Assembly (NCBI GenBank): GCA_000436695.1 | Contig: HF992641.1 | Span: 1-18,332 of the forward strand | Source of the DNA: Prevotella sp. CAG:1185 | GTDB taxonomy: Bacteria; Bacteroidota; Bacteroidia; Bacteroidales; Bacteroidaceae | Direction: 5' to 3' | Length of the DNA: 18,332 nucleotides | Shown here: positions 7,223 to 13,889 of the stretch, piece by piece | Layout of the letters: each line of letters begins with the position of its first letter | Numbering within the stretch: the stretch's first letter is position 1 | Translations under genes and position numbers: made by a program | The notes under the pieces: model-generated | What the model was told of the DNA's origin: nothing | Databases searched by the model: none | The model's input: the letters and a program-made list of their open reading frames with translations, nothing else

Positions 7223-8200
7223 ATGATCAAATTCATCAAGCAGCTTTTCGCCATTGAAAAGCAACCAAAGAAAGGGCTGCTGGCCCTCGAATGGGTGGTT
7301 ATGGCATATCTTGTGCTGACACTGCTCATAGTATTCTTCACATACACCAAGGCTGCCAACCCCGATGCCATGATATGGGGACGCATACGCATAGCCGTGA
7401 TAACCGTGGCGCTGTGGGGCGTCTACCGCATGATTCCGTGCCGCTTCACCCGACTGGCGCGTGTGGTGGTGCAGATGGCACTGCTCAGCTGGTGGTATCC
7501 CGACACCTACGAGATTAACCGCATGCTGCCAAACCTCGACCATGTGTTTGCCGCGTGGGAACAAGCCATATTCGGATGTCAGCCAGCACTGCTGTTCTGC
7601 CAGGCCATGCCGTGGCCAATAGTCAGCGAGCTTATGGACATGGGCTACGCTTCATATTATCCTATGATTGTGCTCGTGGTGCTTTATTACTTCGCCTTCC
7701 GCTACAACGAGTTCGAACGGGCGTCGTTCGTCGTGCTGACATCATTCATTATATATTATGTGGTGTTCATCCTCGTGCCCGTAACAGGCCCTACGTTCTA
7801 TTACAAGGCAGCCGGACTTACCAACATAGCCAACGGCATATTCCCCAACGTGCACGACTATTTCAACTATTATCAGGACTGCCTGCCGAGTCCGGGCTAC
7901 GAGAACGGCATATTCTATCATCTCGTTGAAGACGCCAAGGCGGCGGGCGAGAGGCCAACGGCAGCCTTTCCGAGCAGTCATGTAGGCGTAAGCACCGTGC
8001 TGATGCTGCTCGTATGGCACAGCGGCAACCGGCGCCTGCTGTACGTTTTGCTGCCGTTCTACGTGTTCCTGTGCCTTGCCACGGTCTACATCCAGGCTCA
8101 TTATGCCATAGACGCATTGGCCGGACTGGTTTCTGGCGTGCTGCTTTACGTGGTGCTGATGGCAGTATCAAGGAGAATGGCCGTAAGAGAATTGCAATAA
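7223..8200 (+). CDS. PAP2 superfamily membrane enzyme, Aur1/IPC-synthase-like
   Basis: This 325-residue integral membrane protein has about six to eight hydrophobic helices (for example 22-40, 143-159, 168-187, 272-288, 298-315). The PAP2 motifs are FPSSHVG (PSSH 250-253, His253) and AHYAID (His293, Asp297). The Arg expected six residues before the second His is replaced by Thr (TVYIQAH), and the KxxxxxxRP motif is only partly present (KAAGERP). This pattern resembles inositol-phosphorylceramide/sphingomyelin synthases (His-His-Asp triad) more than soluble lipid phosphatases. A role in transferring a phospho-head group to ceramide or diacylglycerol, or removing a phosphate, is inferred. It has no promoter of its own that I can see, so it is probably co-transcribed with the SDR across palindrome copy 2; a terminator follows at 8214-8258. 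Confidence 0.87.
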   Translation: MIKFIKQLFAIEKQPKKGLLALEWVVMAYLVLTLLIVFFTYTKAANPDAMIWGRIRIAVITVALWGVYRMIPCRFTRLARVVVQMALLSWWYPDTYEINRMLPNLDHVFAAWEQAIFGCQPALLFCQAMPWPIVSELMDMGYASYYPMIVLVVLYYFAFRYNEFERASFVVLTSFIIYYVVFILVPVTGPTFYYKAAGLTNIANGIFPNVHDYFNYYQDCLPSPGYENGIFYHLVEDAKAAGERPTAAFPSSHVGVSTVLMLLVWHSGNRRLLYVLLPFYVFLCLATVYIQAHYAIDALAGLVSGVLLYVVLMAVSRRMAVRELQ

Positions 8201-8213
8201 GAATGACCATAAC

Positions 8214-8258
8214 GGGCTGACATGTCGCGAAGAAAAGATATGCCGGCCCTGATTTTTT
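8214..8258 (+). terminator. Rho-independent terminator after the PAP2 gene
   Basis: A 13-position stem (8214-8226 with 8237-8249, one mismatch and two wobble pairs) is followed within 3 nt by six Ts (8253-8258). It lies 13 nt after the PAP2 stop and separates that gene from the DUF4294 gene. Confidence 0.7.
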
Positions 8259-8313
8259 AACGGCAGAAAAACTTCTTTAACTAACATAACTTCGGCAAGT
8301 TGCATAAAATAAC

Positions 8314-8321
8314 TATTTTTG
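8314..8321 (+). promoter_or_regulatory. -7 element immediately before the DUF4294 gene
   Basis: TATTTTTG fits TAnnTTTG and ends only 5 nt before the ATG at 8327, so the transcript would begin at or next to the start codon. No well-spaced -33 box is apparent. Confidence 0.45.
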
Positions 8322-8326
8322 CAACC

Positions 8327-9013
8327 ATGACAATATTCAGAATAACATTGACAAGACTTAAAATAACCGTGACAGGACTGAGAATATTCATAACGGCACT
8401 TATGGCGCTGATGCTTGCGGAAACGGCGACGGCACAGAACAAGAATGACGACAACCCCGAAGACAACGAGGTTGACATGGACAACCCTACGTTTGTGCCT
8501 ATGGTGAAGGTGGGCAAAGTGCTCATCGACGGCGACAGCATACAGTATGTTGAGCTTAACAACGTGTATGTGTATCCGCAGCCGGTGTTCAAGAACGCAA
8601 AGCAGCGCGCCGCCTACAACCGTCTGGTGTATAACGTAAAGAAGGTGCTGCCCATAGCCAAGGAGGTTAACAGGGTTATCATCGAGACTTACGAATATCT
8701 GCAGACGCTGCCCAACAAGAAGGCGCGCGACGAGCACATGAAGCGCGTTGAGGCGGACATAAGTAAGAGATACACGCCGAGAATGAAGAAGTTGTCTTAC
8801 TCACAAGGCAAGCTGCTGATAAAGCTCGTCTACCGCGAGTGCAACTCATCGGCCTACGACCTTATCCGCTCATTCATAAGTCCGATAAGGGCCGGCTTCT
8901 ATCAGGCATTCGCCTGGGCCTTCGGCGCCAGTCTGACAAAGAAATATGACCCCGAAAAGACCGACCGACTCACTGAACGTGTTGTGCTCATGGTTGAGTC
9001 GGGGCAGCTGTGA
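8327..9013 (+). CDS. exported DUF4294 domain protein
   Basis: This 228-residue protein begins with a long basic N-region and a hydrophobic stretch (FITALMALML) ending ATA|QNK, so signal peptidase I should expose Gln37. The mature part is acidic at first (DDNPEDNEVDMD), then matches the DUF4294 family as I recall it: VYVYPQP, a KQRAAYNRLVYNVKKVLP segment and a helical region with conserved KLVYRECN. Molecular function is unknown. ATG 8327 is the only ATG giving a full signal peptide; the frame also opens at a TTG at 8300. It follows the PAP2 gene after a terminator, so it is probably a separate transcript, although SDR, PAP2 and DUF4294 genes may be recurrent neighbours in Bacteroidales (from memory, unchecked). 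It is convergent with the glutaminyl-cyclase gene. Confidence 0.85.
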   Translation: MTIFRITLTRLKITVTGLRIFITALMALMLAETATAQNKNDDNPEDNEVDMDNPTFVPMVKVGKVLIDGDSIQYVELNNVYVYPQPVFKNAKQRAAYNRLVYNVKKVLPIAKEVNRVIIETYEYLQTLPNKKARDEHMKRVEADISKRYTPRMKKLSYSQGKLLIKLVYRECNSSAYDLIRSFISPIRAGFYQAFAWAFGASLTKKYDPEKTDRLTERVVLMVESGQL

Positions 9014-9021
9014 TTAAGAGG

Positions 9022-9232
9022 GATGATGATGGGAGCTATGGGAGTGATGGGACCTATAAGAGTGATGGGGCTTATGAGAAGTAATGGGACTAATAAGACT
9101 AATGAGACCAATGCAAGACTGGCAAGGTGTGGCAATCATCAACGGTTATTGGTCCTATTAGTCCCATAAGTCCAATCCTTCCCATCACTCCCATAGGTCC
9201 CATCACCCCATAGGTCCCATCACCCCATCCTC
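9022..9232. repeat. long imperfect palindrome of 9-nt units (palindrome copy 3)
   Basis: Left-arm units run 9032-9113 (GGAGCTATG, GGAGTGATG, GGGCTTATG, AGACTAATG, AGACCAATG; one unit is 10 nt). The core is at 9114-9145 and complementary units run 9147-9226 (TATTGGTCC, TATTAGTCC, CATAAGTCC, CATCACTCC). The core 9115-9137 is inverted relative to copy 2 (22/23 identity). It fills the gap between the convergent DUF4294 and glutaminyl-cyclase genes, up to the terminator at 9234. Confidence 0.85.
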
Positions 9233-9233
9233 T

Positions 9234-9280
9234 AAAAAAACACTCCCCGGCACATTCTCCTGTGAGGATGTGCCGGGGAG
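9234..9280 (-). terminator. Rho-independent terminator of the glutaminyl-cyclase gene
   Basis: A perfect 13-bp stem CTCCCCGGCACAT/ATGTGCCGGGGAG (9243-9255 with 9268-9280) is followed, reading on the minus strand, by a run of seven Ts (9240-9234). It lies 21 nt after the stop codon at 9302. Confidence 0.9.
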
Positions 9281-9301
9281 CATCATATTATAATATCCTT
9301 T

Positions 9302-10306
9302 CTAAGGTTTCTCTGAATACAGCACCTGAATAACAGTCTGGCCTACAGCCAAAAGAGTATTCTTGTCGATATTTTCCATCGTATCGCTTATTGTGTGCCA
9401 TGTCGGACCGAAGCTGCTCTGCTGACAGTCTGAGTAATAGGGGACGATGTCTATCGTTGGAATCTTGGCTACATCGTTCACAGGCACATGATCGTCGGTA
9501 ATCATAACGCCATCGGTTGTCGGGAAATAGCTTCCGAAACCTACTGTCTCGGCTGCTGCCCACACCTTGTCCACTATGCCCTGGGCATACTGCTTGGACA
9601 AACCTTCCTGAGCAAACTTTGAACCTTGACCGCCAACCATGTCGAGCAATATGCCGAAACGTGCCTCATAGCCCTGCTTGTGGGGATTGGCAGCCCAATG
9701 CTGTGCGCCCAAAGCCCATGAGTCGCCGTTGTCGGGAACTGAACTCCACTGCGGAACGCCACGGTCTTCAGCATCAAAACATACGAAGTCTACTCCGAGG
9801 TTGAGCTTCGTTGTGTCGCTTGCCAGCAGACGCGCTATCTCAAGCATCACGGCCACTCCGCTCGCTCCGTCGTTTGCACCCATAACAGGCTTGCGCCAGT
9901 TGGTTGAATCCGGGTCGTTGTCGGCCCATGGACGACTGTCCCAGTGGGCGCATACAAGGATGCGCGTTGTAAGCTCCGGACGGTAGCTCGCAATGATGTT
10001 GGTACACTTCAGCGCCTCGCCGTCGAATCCGGTGAGCGTTACGTTCTGCGGTATCACCGTGAGGCCATACTGACGGAACTTGTTAATGATCCACTCGCCG
10101 CACTTGTCGTGAGCCTCACTGTTCATTGTGCGCGGCCCGAAGTCGCACTGAGCCTTGCAGAAAGCATAGGCAGAGTCGGCACTGAACGAAGGCCCAACAG
10201 GCTGCGCGGCAGCCGCGTCGTCGTCAGCGGCAGCCTTCTTGTTGCCTCCGCAAGACGCCATGGCGATAATCAACGCCAGCATAAGAATCTTGGTTATTGT
10301 TTTCAT
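9302..10306 (-). CDS. type II glutaminyl-peptide cyclotransferase-like M28 lipoprotein
   Basis: This 334-residue lipoprotein has a signal peptide with lipobox AMASC (Cys19) and an Ala/Asp-rich linker. The catalytic domain (~40-332) has AHWDSRPWADND (His121, Asp123), GANDGASGV (Asp146), CFDAEDRG (Glu180), a DSWALGAQHWA segment and PTWHTISDTMENID (His304). The order and spacing match animal-type glutaminyl cyclases, notably WHTxxDxxEN near the C-terminus and Asp/Glu/His as a single-zinc site, rather than a dizinc M28 aminopeptidase. Such enzymes turn N-terminal Gln into pyroglutamate and are known from oral Bacteroidales such as Porphyromonas and Prevotella. It would act in the periplasm, anchored to a membrane. 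Several exported proteins in this window begin with Gln after cleavage and are plausible substrates. A true aminopeptidase activity is the main alternative. Confidence 0.85.
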   Translation of the reverse strand: MKTITKILMLALIIAMASCGGNKKAAADDDAAAAQPVGPSFSADSAYAFCKAQCDFGPRTMNSEAHDKCGEWIINKFRQYGLTVIPQNVTLTGFDGEALKCTNIIASYRPELTTRILVCAHWDSRPWADNDPDSTNWRKPVMGANDGASGVAVMLEIARLLASDTTKLNLGVDFVCFDAEDRGVPQWSSVPDNGDSWALGAQHWAANPHKQGYEARFGILLDMVGGQGSKFAQEGLSKQYAQGIVDKVWAAAETVGFGSYFPTTDGVMITDDHVPVNDVAKIPTIDIVPYYSDCQQSSFGPTWHTISDTMENIDKNTLLAVGQTVIQVLYSEKP

Positions 10307-10409
10307 CTTAATGTTATCGCCGCGTACATGCCGCAGCGAAAAGTTTTTTAATAGAACCTTTAATTTAAAGAAACAACCTCAATAATAATCCGTTTCTGAG
10401 GCCTTCGGG

Positions 10410-12212
10410 CTACAGATTGTTCTGCACCTGAGCCATAACCCTGAGCCAGTTGCCGCCCCATATACGGGCGATGTCGCGCTCGTTATACTTGCGGCGAAGC
10501 AGATGCAGGGTGAAGTTGATAAGCTCCGACGAGTCGGCAATACCTCTTATTCCGCCGTCGCCGTCGAAGTCGGTGCCCAGTCCTACATGCTCTATGCCCA
10601 TGATGTCTATCGCATGCTCAAGATGAGCCATGGCATCCATCACCGTTGCCTCCTGACTGTCGTTGCGCAGGAATCCGTGATAGAGCGTTATGTGTGCCAC
10701 TCCGCCGTGCTTTGCCAATGCCCTCATCTGGTCGTCAGTGAGGTTACGCGGCACGTCGCACAGCGCCTTGCAGTTGCTGTGGCTGCAAACTATCGGCTTG
10801 CTGCTTATGCTCAGCGCGTCGTAGAAGCTCTTTTCGCCGGCATGACTTAGGTCGACCATTATGCCGCAGCGGTTCATCTCCTTGATAACCTGCTCGCCGA
10901 AACGGCTCACTCCGCCGTGAGTGTTGCATCCGCGGGCACTGTCGCATATATCGTTGTCGCCGTTATGACACAGCGTGATGTACACAACGCCGCGCCTTGC
11001 AAAATATCTTACGTTGGCAACATCGTGGTTAAGCGCCAGTCCGTTCTCAATGCCGAGCATTATAGAGTGGCGTCCGTTGCGCTTGTCCTCATACAGGTCG
11101 GATGGCGTGCGGGCTATACTTATGTAGCGGCTGTTGGCGTTTACTATCTCCTCTATCTTGTCGAAGATAAGGTCGGCATACTGAAGCGGACCGTCAACCT
11201 TGAAAGGCACCTTCGACGAGAATGTCTCGCCGAGCTTGGGCTGGGGCAGATATGCCACCATTATTACGGCGTCCTGACGTCCTTCGGTCATCTTGTGCAT
11301 GTCGACAAGTATGCGCGGGTCGCGCTGCTCGAAGTGTATGCCCTGCGGAAAGAACATCGGCGTGTCGCAGTGAGTGTCGAGCGTGAGTATGCGGCGGTGA
11401 AGATCTTTTGCCACATAGAAGTCGCGCGCCCTGTCCACGAGCCATTTAAACAGCTTCAGTCCGCTCTCTCCAAGCCATTCGGGATGCCACTGAACGCCCA
11501 TGAAAGGCTTAAACTCGCTGCTCTCTATTGCCTCAATAACGCCGTCGGGTGCCGTTGCGCATACGTTGAAACGTCTGCCCGAAGCCCTCACTGCCTGATG
11601 ATGCAGCGAGTTGACGGCTATCTTGTCGGTGTTATAGATAGAGTAGAGCATCGAGCCGCTGTCTATCCTCACGGTGTGAGTAGGTTCGCTGCGGTCGGCG
11701 TCCTGACTGTGCTTTATCAGGCTGTGGCAGTCGTGGGGCGATGCCATGTCAGAGCCGTGAGCCATGGCATAGCTCTCGGCGATGTCCTGGTCCACCTCTC
11801 CGTCTAACGCCGTCACCAGCGTCTGTATACCTCGGCATATCCCGAGCATAGGTATCTGCCGGTTATACGCCAGTCTGACGGTAAGCAGTTCGGCCTTGTC
11901 GCGCGTGCGGTTGATGCCGTGCAGACGCGGCGAAGGCTCCTCGCCTGCCCACAGCGGATTGATGTCGCCGCCTCCGGTAAGCACCAGTCCGTCTATCTTG
12001 TCGAGCGTGTTGATTATTACATCCTTGTCGGCAACGGGCGGAATGATTACCGGAGTGCCGCCTGCCCTTACCACCGACATATAATACTGCTCGCAAAGGC
12101 GCGCGTCGCCGTCAGCAAAATTACCCGTGAGGCCAATCACGGGCTGGCGTGTGGCCTCAGGATAGCGCGAGTAGATGTCGTCGAGGCAGCTCTGAAGATC
12201 AAATGATTTCAT
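10410..12212 (-). CDS. C26 glutamine-amidotransferase-like / M19 dipeptidase fusion
   Basis: This 600-residue protein joins two hydrolases. Residues ~20-265 are a peptidase C26 (gamma-glutamyl-GABA hydrolase, PuuD-like) domain with the nucleophile Cys126 in LGICRGIQ and the partners His243 and Glu245 in QWHPEW. Residues ~273-598 are a membrane-dipeptidase (M19) domain with zinc-ligand candidates His281/Asp283 (THCDTP), Glu389 (GIENG), His457 (DLSHAG), His478 (CSHSN) and Asp548 (GTDFDGD). Both active sites look intact. No signal peptide is present, so it should act in the cytoplasm. A plausible job is cutting gamma-glutamyl bonds and then dipeptides during peptide or glutathione-like turnover (inference). 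The start at 12212 lies 16 nt after the Lrp/AsnC gene stop; the open frame extends to 12305 but that part overlaps the regulator. The two genes are probably one operon. Confidence 0.9.
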   Translation of the reverse strand: MKSFDLQSCLDDIYSRYPEATRQPVIGLTGNFADGDARLCEQYYMSVVRAGGTPVIIPPVADKDVIINTLDKIDGLVLTGGGDINPLWAGEEPSPRLHGINRTRDKAELLTVRLAYNRQIPMLGICRGIQTLVTALDGEVDQDIAESYAMAHGSDMASPHDCHSLIKHSQDADRSEPTHTVRIDSGSMLYSIYNTDKIAVNSLHHQAVRASGRRFNVCATAPDGVIEAIESSEFKPFMGVQWHPEWLGESGLKLFKWLVDRARDFYVAKDLHRRILTLDTHCDTPMFFPQGIHFEQRDPRILVDMHKMTEGRQDAVIMVAYLPQPKLGETFSSKVPFKVDGPLQYADLIFDKIEEIVNANSRYISIARTPSDLYEDKRNGRHSIMLGIENGLALNHDVANVRYFARRGVVYITLCHNGDNDICDSARGCNTHGGVSRFGEQVIKEMNRCGIMVDLSHAGEKSFYDALSISSKPIVCSHSNCKALCDVPRNLTDDQMRALAKHGGVAHITLYHGFLRNDSQEATVMDAMAHLEHAIDIMGIEHVGLGTDFDGDGGIRGIADSSELINFTLHLLRRKYNERDIARIWGGNWLRVMAQVQNNL

Positions 12213-12228
12213 AGCCTGTGCCCCGCTC

Positions 12229-12699
12229 CTATCTGTTTTCTCCCTGCGGAACGGGCACTTCTCTCTTGATGCTCTGTTCCAGCGAGATAAGTGTTTCGGT
12301 TGCAACTACGCCCGGTATGCCCTGCATCTGGTTGTTGAGCAGATCCATGAGCTGCTCGTTGTCGCGTGCGTAGAGCTTTACGAGCATGGTGTAAGGACCT
12401 GTGGTGAAGTGGCACTCCACGATTTCGGGAATGTGCTCAAGGCGCTCAACCACCGACTTGTACATGTTGCCGCGCTCAAGCGTTATGCCGACGTATGTAC
12501 ATGTTGTGTAGCCGAGGCTCTTCGGATTAACATCGAATCCGCTGCCTGTTATCACTCCGCCCTCGATGAGGTGCTGAACACGCTGATGTATGGCAGCGCG
12601 CGACACACCGCACTCTGCAGCAACGTCCTTAAACGGTATTCTGGCGTTCTTTGACAGAATGCTCAGAATTTTTTTGTCAAGACTATCAATTTTTTCCAT
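12229..12699 (-). CDS. Lrp/AsnC family transcriptional regulator
   Basis: This 156-residue protein has an N-terminal winged helix-turn-helix (residues ~4-60; LDKKILSILSKNARIPFKDV, then CGVSRAAIHQRVQHL as recognition helix) and a C-terminal RAM/AsnC effector domain (~65-145; YVGITLERG, ECHFTTGPYTMLVKLYA). Family members usually form octamers and sense amino acids or related metabolites. It is transcribed with the downstream C26/M19 fusion, so it may control that gene in response to an amino acid released by it (inference). A good promoter is present upstream at 12769-12799, leaving a ~60-nt leader. Confidence 0.93.
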   Translation of the reverse strand: MEKIDSLDKKILSILSKNARIPFKDVAAECGVSRAAIHQRVQHLIEGGVITGSGFDVNPKSLGYTTCTYVGITLERGNMYKSVVERLEHIPEIVECHFTTGPYTMLVKLYARDNEQLMDLLNNQMQGIPGVVATETLISLEQSIKREVPVPQGENR

Positions 12700-12768
12700 T
12701 TTATACTGTTATTAGTTATATTTCATTATGTTTTAATCCCTTTGGATTCTCAGGTTGTTTGATGCGAG

Positions 12769-12799
12769 CAAATTTACATATTAAAAATGAGTTATACAA
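12769..12799 (-). promoter_or_regulatory. Bacteroidota-type promoter of the Lrp/AsnC operon
   Basis: On the minus strand TTG (12799-12797) is followed after 20 nt by TAAATTTG (12776-12769), fitting the -33/-7 consensus. Transcription would start near 12762. Confidence 0.7.
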
Positions 12800-12841
12800 C
12801 ATTTTGATATAAAAAATAGCGTATTTTATGCATAATGAAAT

Positions 12842-12871
12842 AAAAAAGGGAGACCGTGGGCGGTCTCCCTT
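12842..12871 (-). terminator. Rho-independent terminator of the FKBP operon
   Basis: The stem AAGGGAGACCG/CGGTCTCCCTT (12846-12856 with 12861-12871) has a TGGG loop; on the minus strand it ends in a run of Ts. It lies 23 nt after the last FKBP stop codon. Confidence 0.88.
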
Positions 12872-12894
12872 GGTGTATTAATGACAAATGAACA

Positions 12895-13884
12895 CTATTT
12901 CTTTGCCTTGGCTGATTTCTTCACAACAGCTTTCTTTGCTGTCTTGTCAGCCTTTGTGCCTTTGGCGGCAGCCTCGGTTTCGGGCTTCTTAGCCTTGTCT
13001 ACCGATACCATCTCAACAGTGAATATCAGTGCGCTGTAAGGCTTGATGGCTCCTGCCTGGCGCTCGCCGTAAGCAAGTTCCTGCGGTATGTACAGCTCCC
13101 ACTTGCTGCCTACAGGCATCATTGTCAGAGCCTCGGTCCATCCCTTGATTACCTGGTCTGGGCGGAACTTAGATGTCTCGCCGGGACGTTTGTAGCTGCT
13201 GTCGAACACTGTGCCGTCTATCAGCCGGCCTTCGTATTTAACTGTAACCTCGTCGTCCTTTGCAGGTATTTCGCCGTTGCCCTTTACGAGCACCTTATAC
13301 TGCAGTCCGCTCGGAAGCGTAACCACGCCTTCCTTGGTCTTGTTGGCAGCCAGGAAGTCCTCGCCTGCCTTGCGTGTGGCCTCGTTGCGTGCGTTGACAG
13401 CCTCTTTGAACATTTTATCAAAATATTTCTTTGCAACAGAATCAGCCATCACTGTATAGTCTTTCTTCAGTGCGCTTACAAAGCCTTTGTTGAACAAAGC
13501 CTCGTTGATTGAGTCGTTCTGACCCTTAAATTCGTCCTTGAGGAACGGCAGCATGCGCTGACTTACCATCAGGGCTATCTGCTCTCCTGCGAAGTATGCC
13601 TTTGTCTTTTCGTTGATGCCTTTGGCTACGGCGTCCTCATATCCCTTTATGAAGTCGGCCATATAGGCTGTGTCAACGCCGAATCCCTGTTTGAGATAAG
13701 GCACAAGTCCCTCTGTGCGCACCATTCCGGCTGAATAGCTTACAGAGTCAGACTTAGTTACAAGACTAATCGTTGCAGGTTCTTTCTTTTCCTTGTTATC
13801 CTTTTTCTTCTTATCTGCGGCAACTGCCGTATTGAAAGAAGCACTCACCAGAATGGCGAGTGCTGCTAAAATTATTTTCTTCAT
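12895..13884 (-). CDS. periplasmic FKBP-type peptidyl-prolyl isomerase with Lys-rich tail
   Basis: This 329-residue protein has a signal peptide (cleavage expected near AVA|AD, residue 23), a Lys-rich linker and a helical FKBP N-terminal dimerisation region (~45-185). The FKBP catalytic domain (~195-296) retains pocket residues Tyr217, Phe227-Asp228, Trp249, Tyr272 and a Phe in LIFTVEM. The last ~35 residues (296-329) are almost only Lys, Ala, Thr and Val. FkpA/Mip-like proteins catalyse prolyl isomerisation and act as chaperones in the periplasm. It is the last of three FKBP genes in a row, 5 nt after the previous stop, and is followed by a clear terminator. The polylysine tail is unusual and may bind envelope polyanions or nucleic acid (inference). 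Confidence 0.93.
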   Translation of the reverse strand: MKKIILAALAILVSASFNTAVAADKKKKDNKEKKEPATISLVTKSDSVSYSAGMVRTEGLVPYLKQGFGVDTAYMADFIKGYEDAVAKGINEKTKAYFAGEQIALMVSQRMLPFLKDEFKGQNDSINEALFNKGFVSALKKDYTVMADSVAKKYFDKMFKEAVNARNEATRKAGEDFLAANKTKEGVVTLPSGLQYKVLVKGNGEIPAKDDEVTVKYEGRLIDGTVFDSSYKRPGETSKFRPDQVIKGWTEALTMMPVGSKWELYIPQELAYGERQAGAIKPYSALIFTVEMVSVDKAKKPETEAAAKGTKADKTAKKAVVKKSAKAKK

Positions 13885-13889
13885 TTTAC

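Noticed and set aside
8902..9135. Minus-strand frame of 77 codons across palindrome copy 3
   Set aside because: Ile/Leu-Pro-Ser periodicity comes from the 9-nt units and the rest is antisense to the DUF4294 gene.
10396..10415. Small hairpin with a TTCG loop overlapping the stop of the C26/M19 gene
   Set aside because: The stem is interrupted and no T-run follows on the minus strand, so I did not call it a terminator.
10917..11807. 296-codon plus-strand frame inside the C26/M19 fusion
   Set aside because: The opposite strand encodes two intact catalytic domains; this frame has no recognisable motif.
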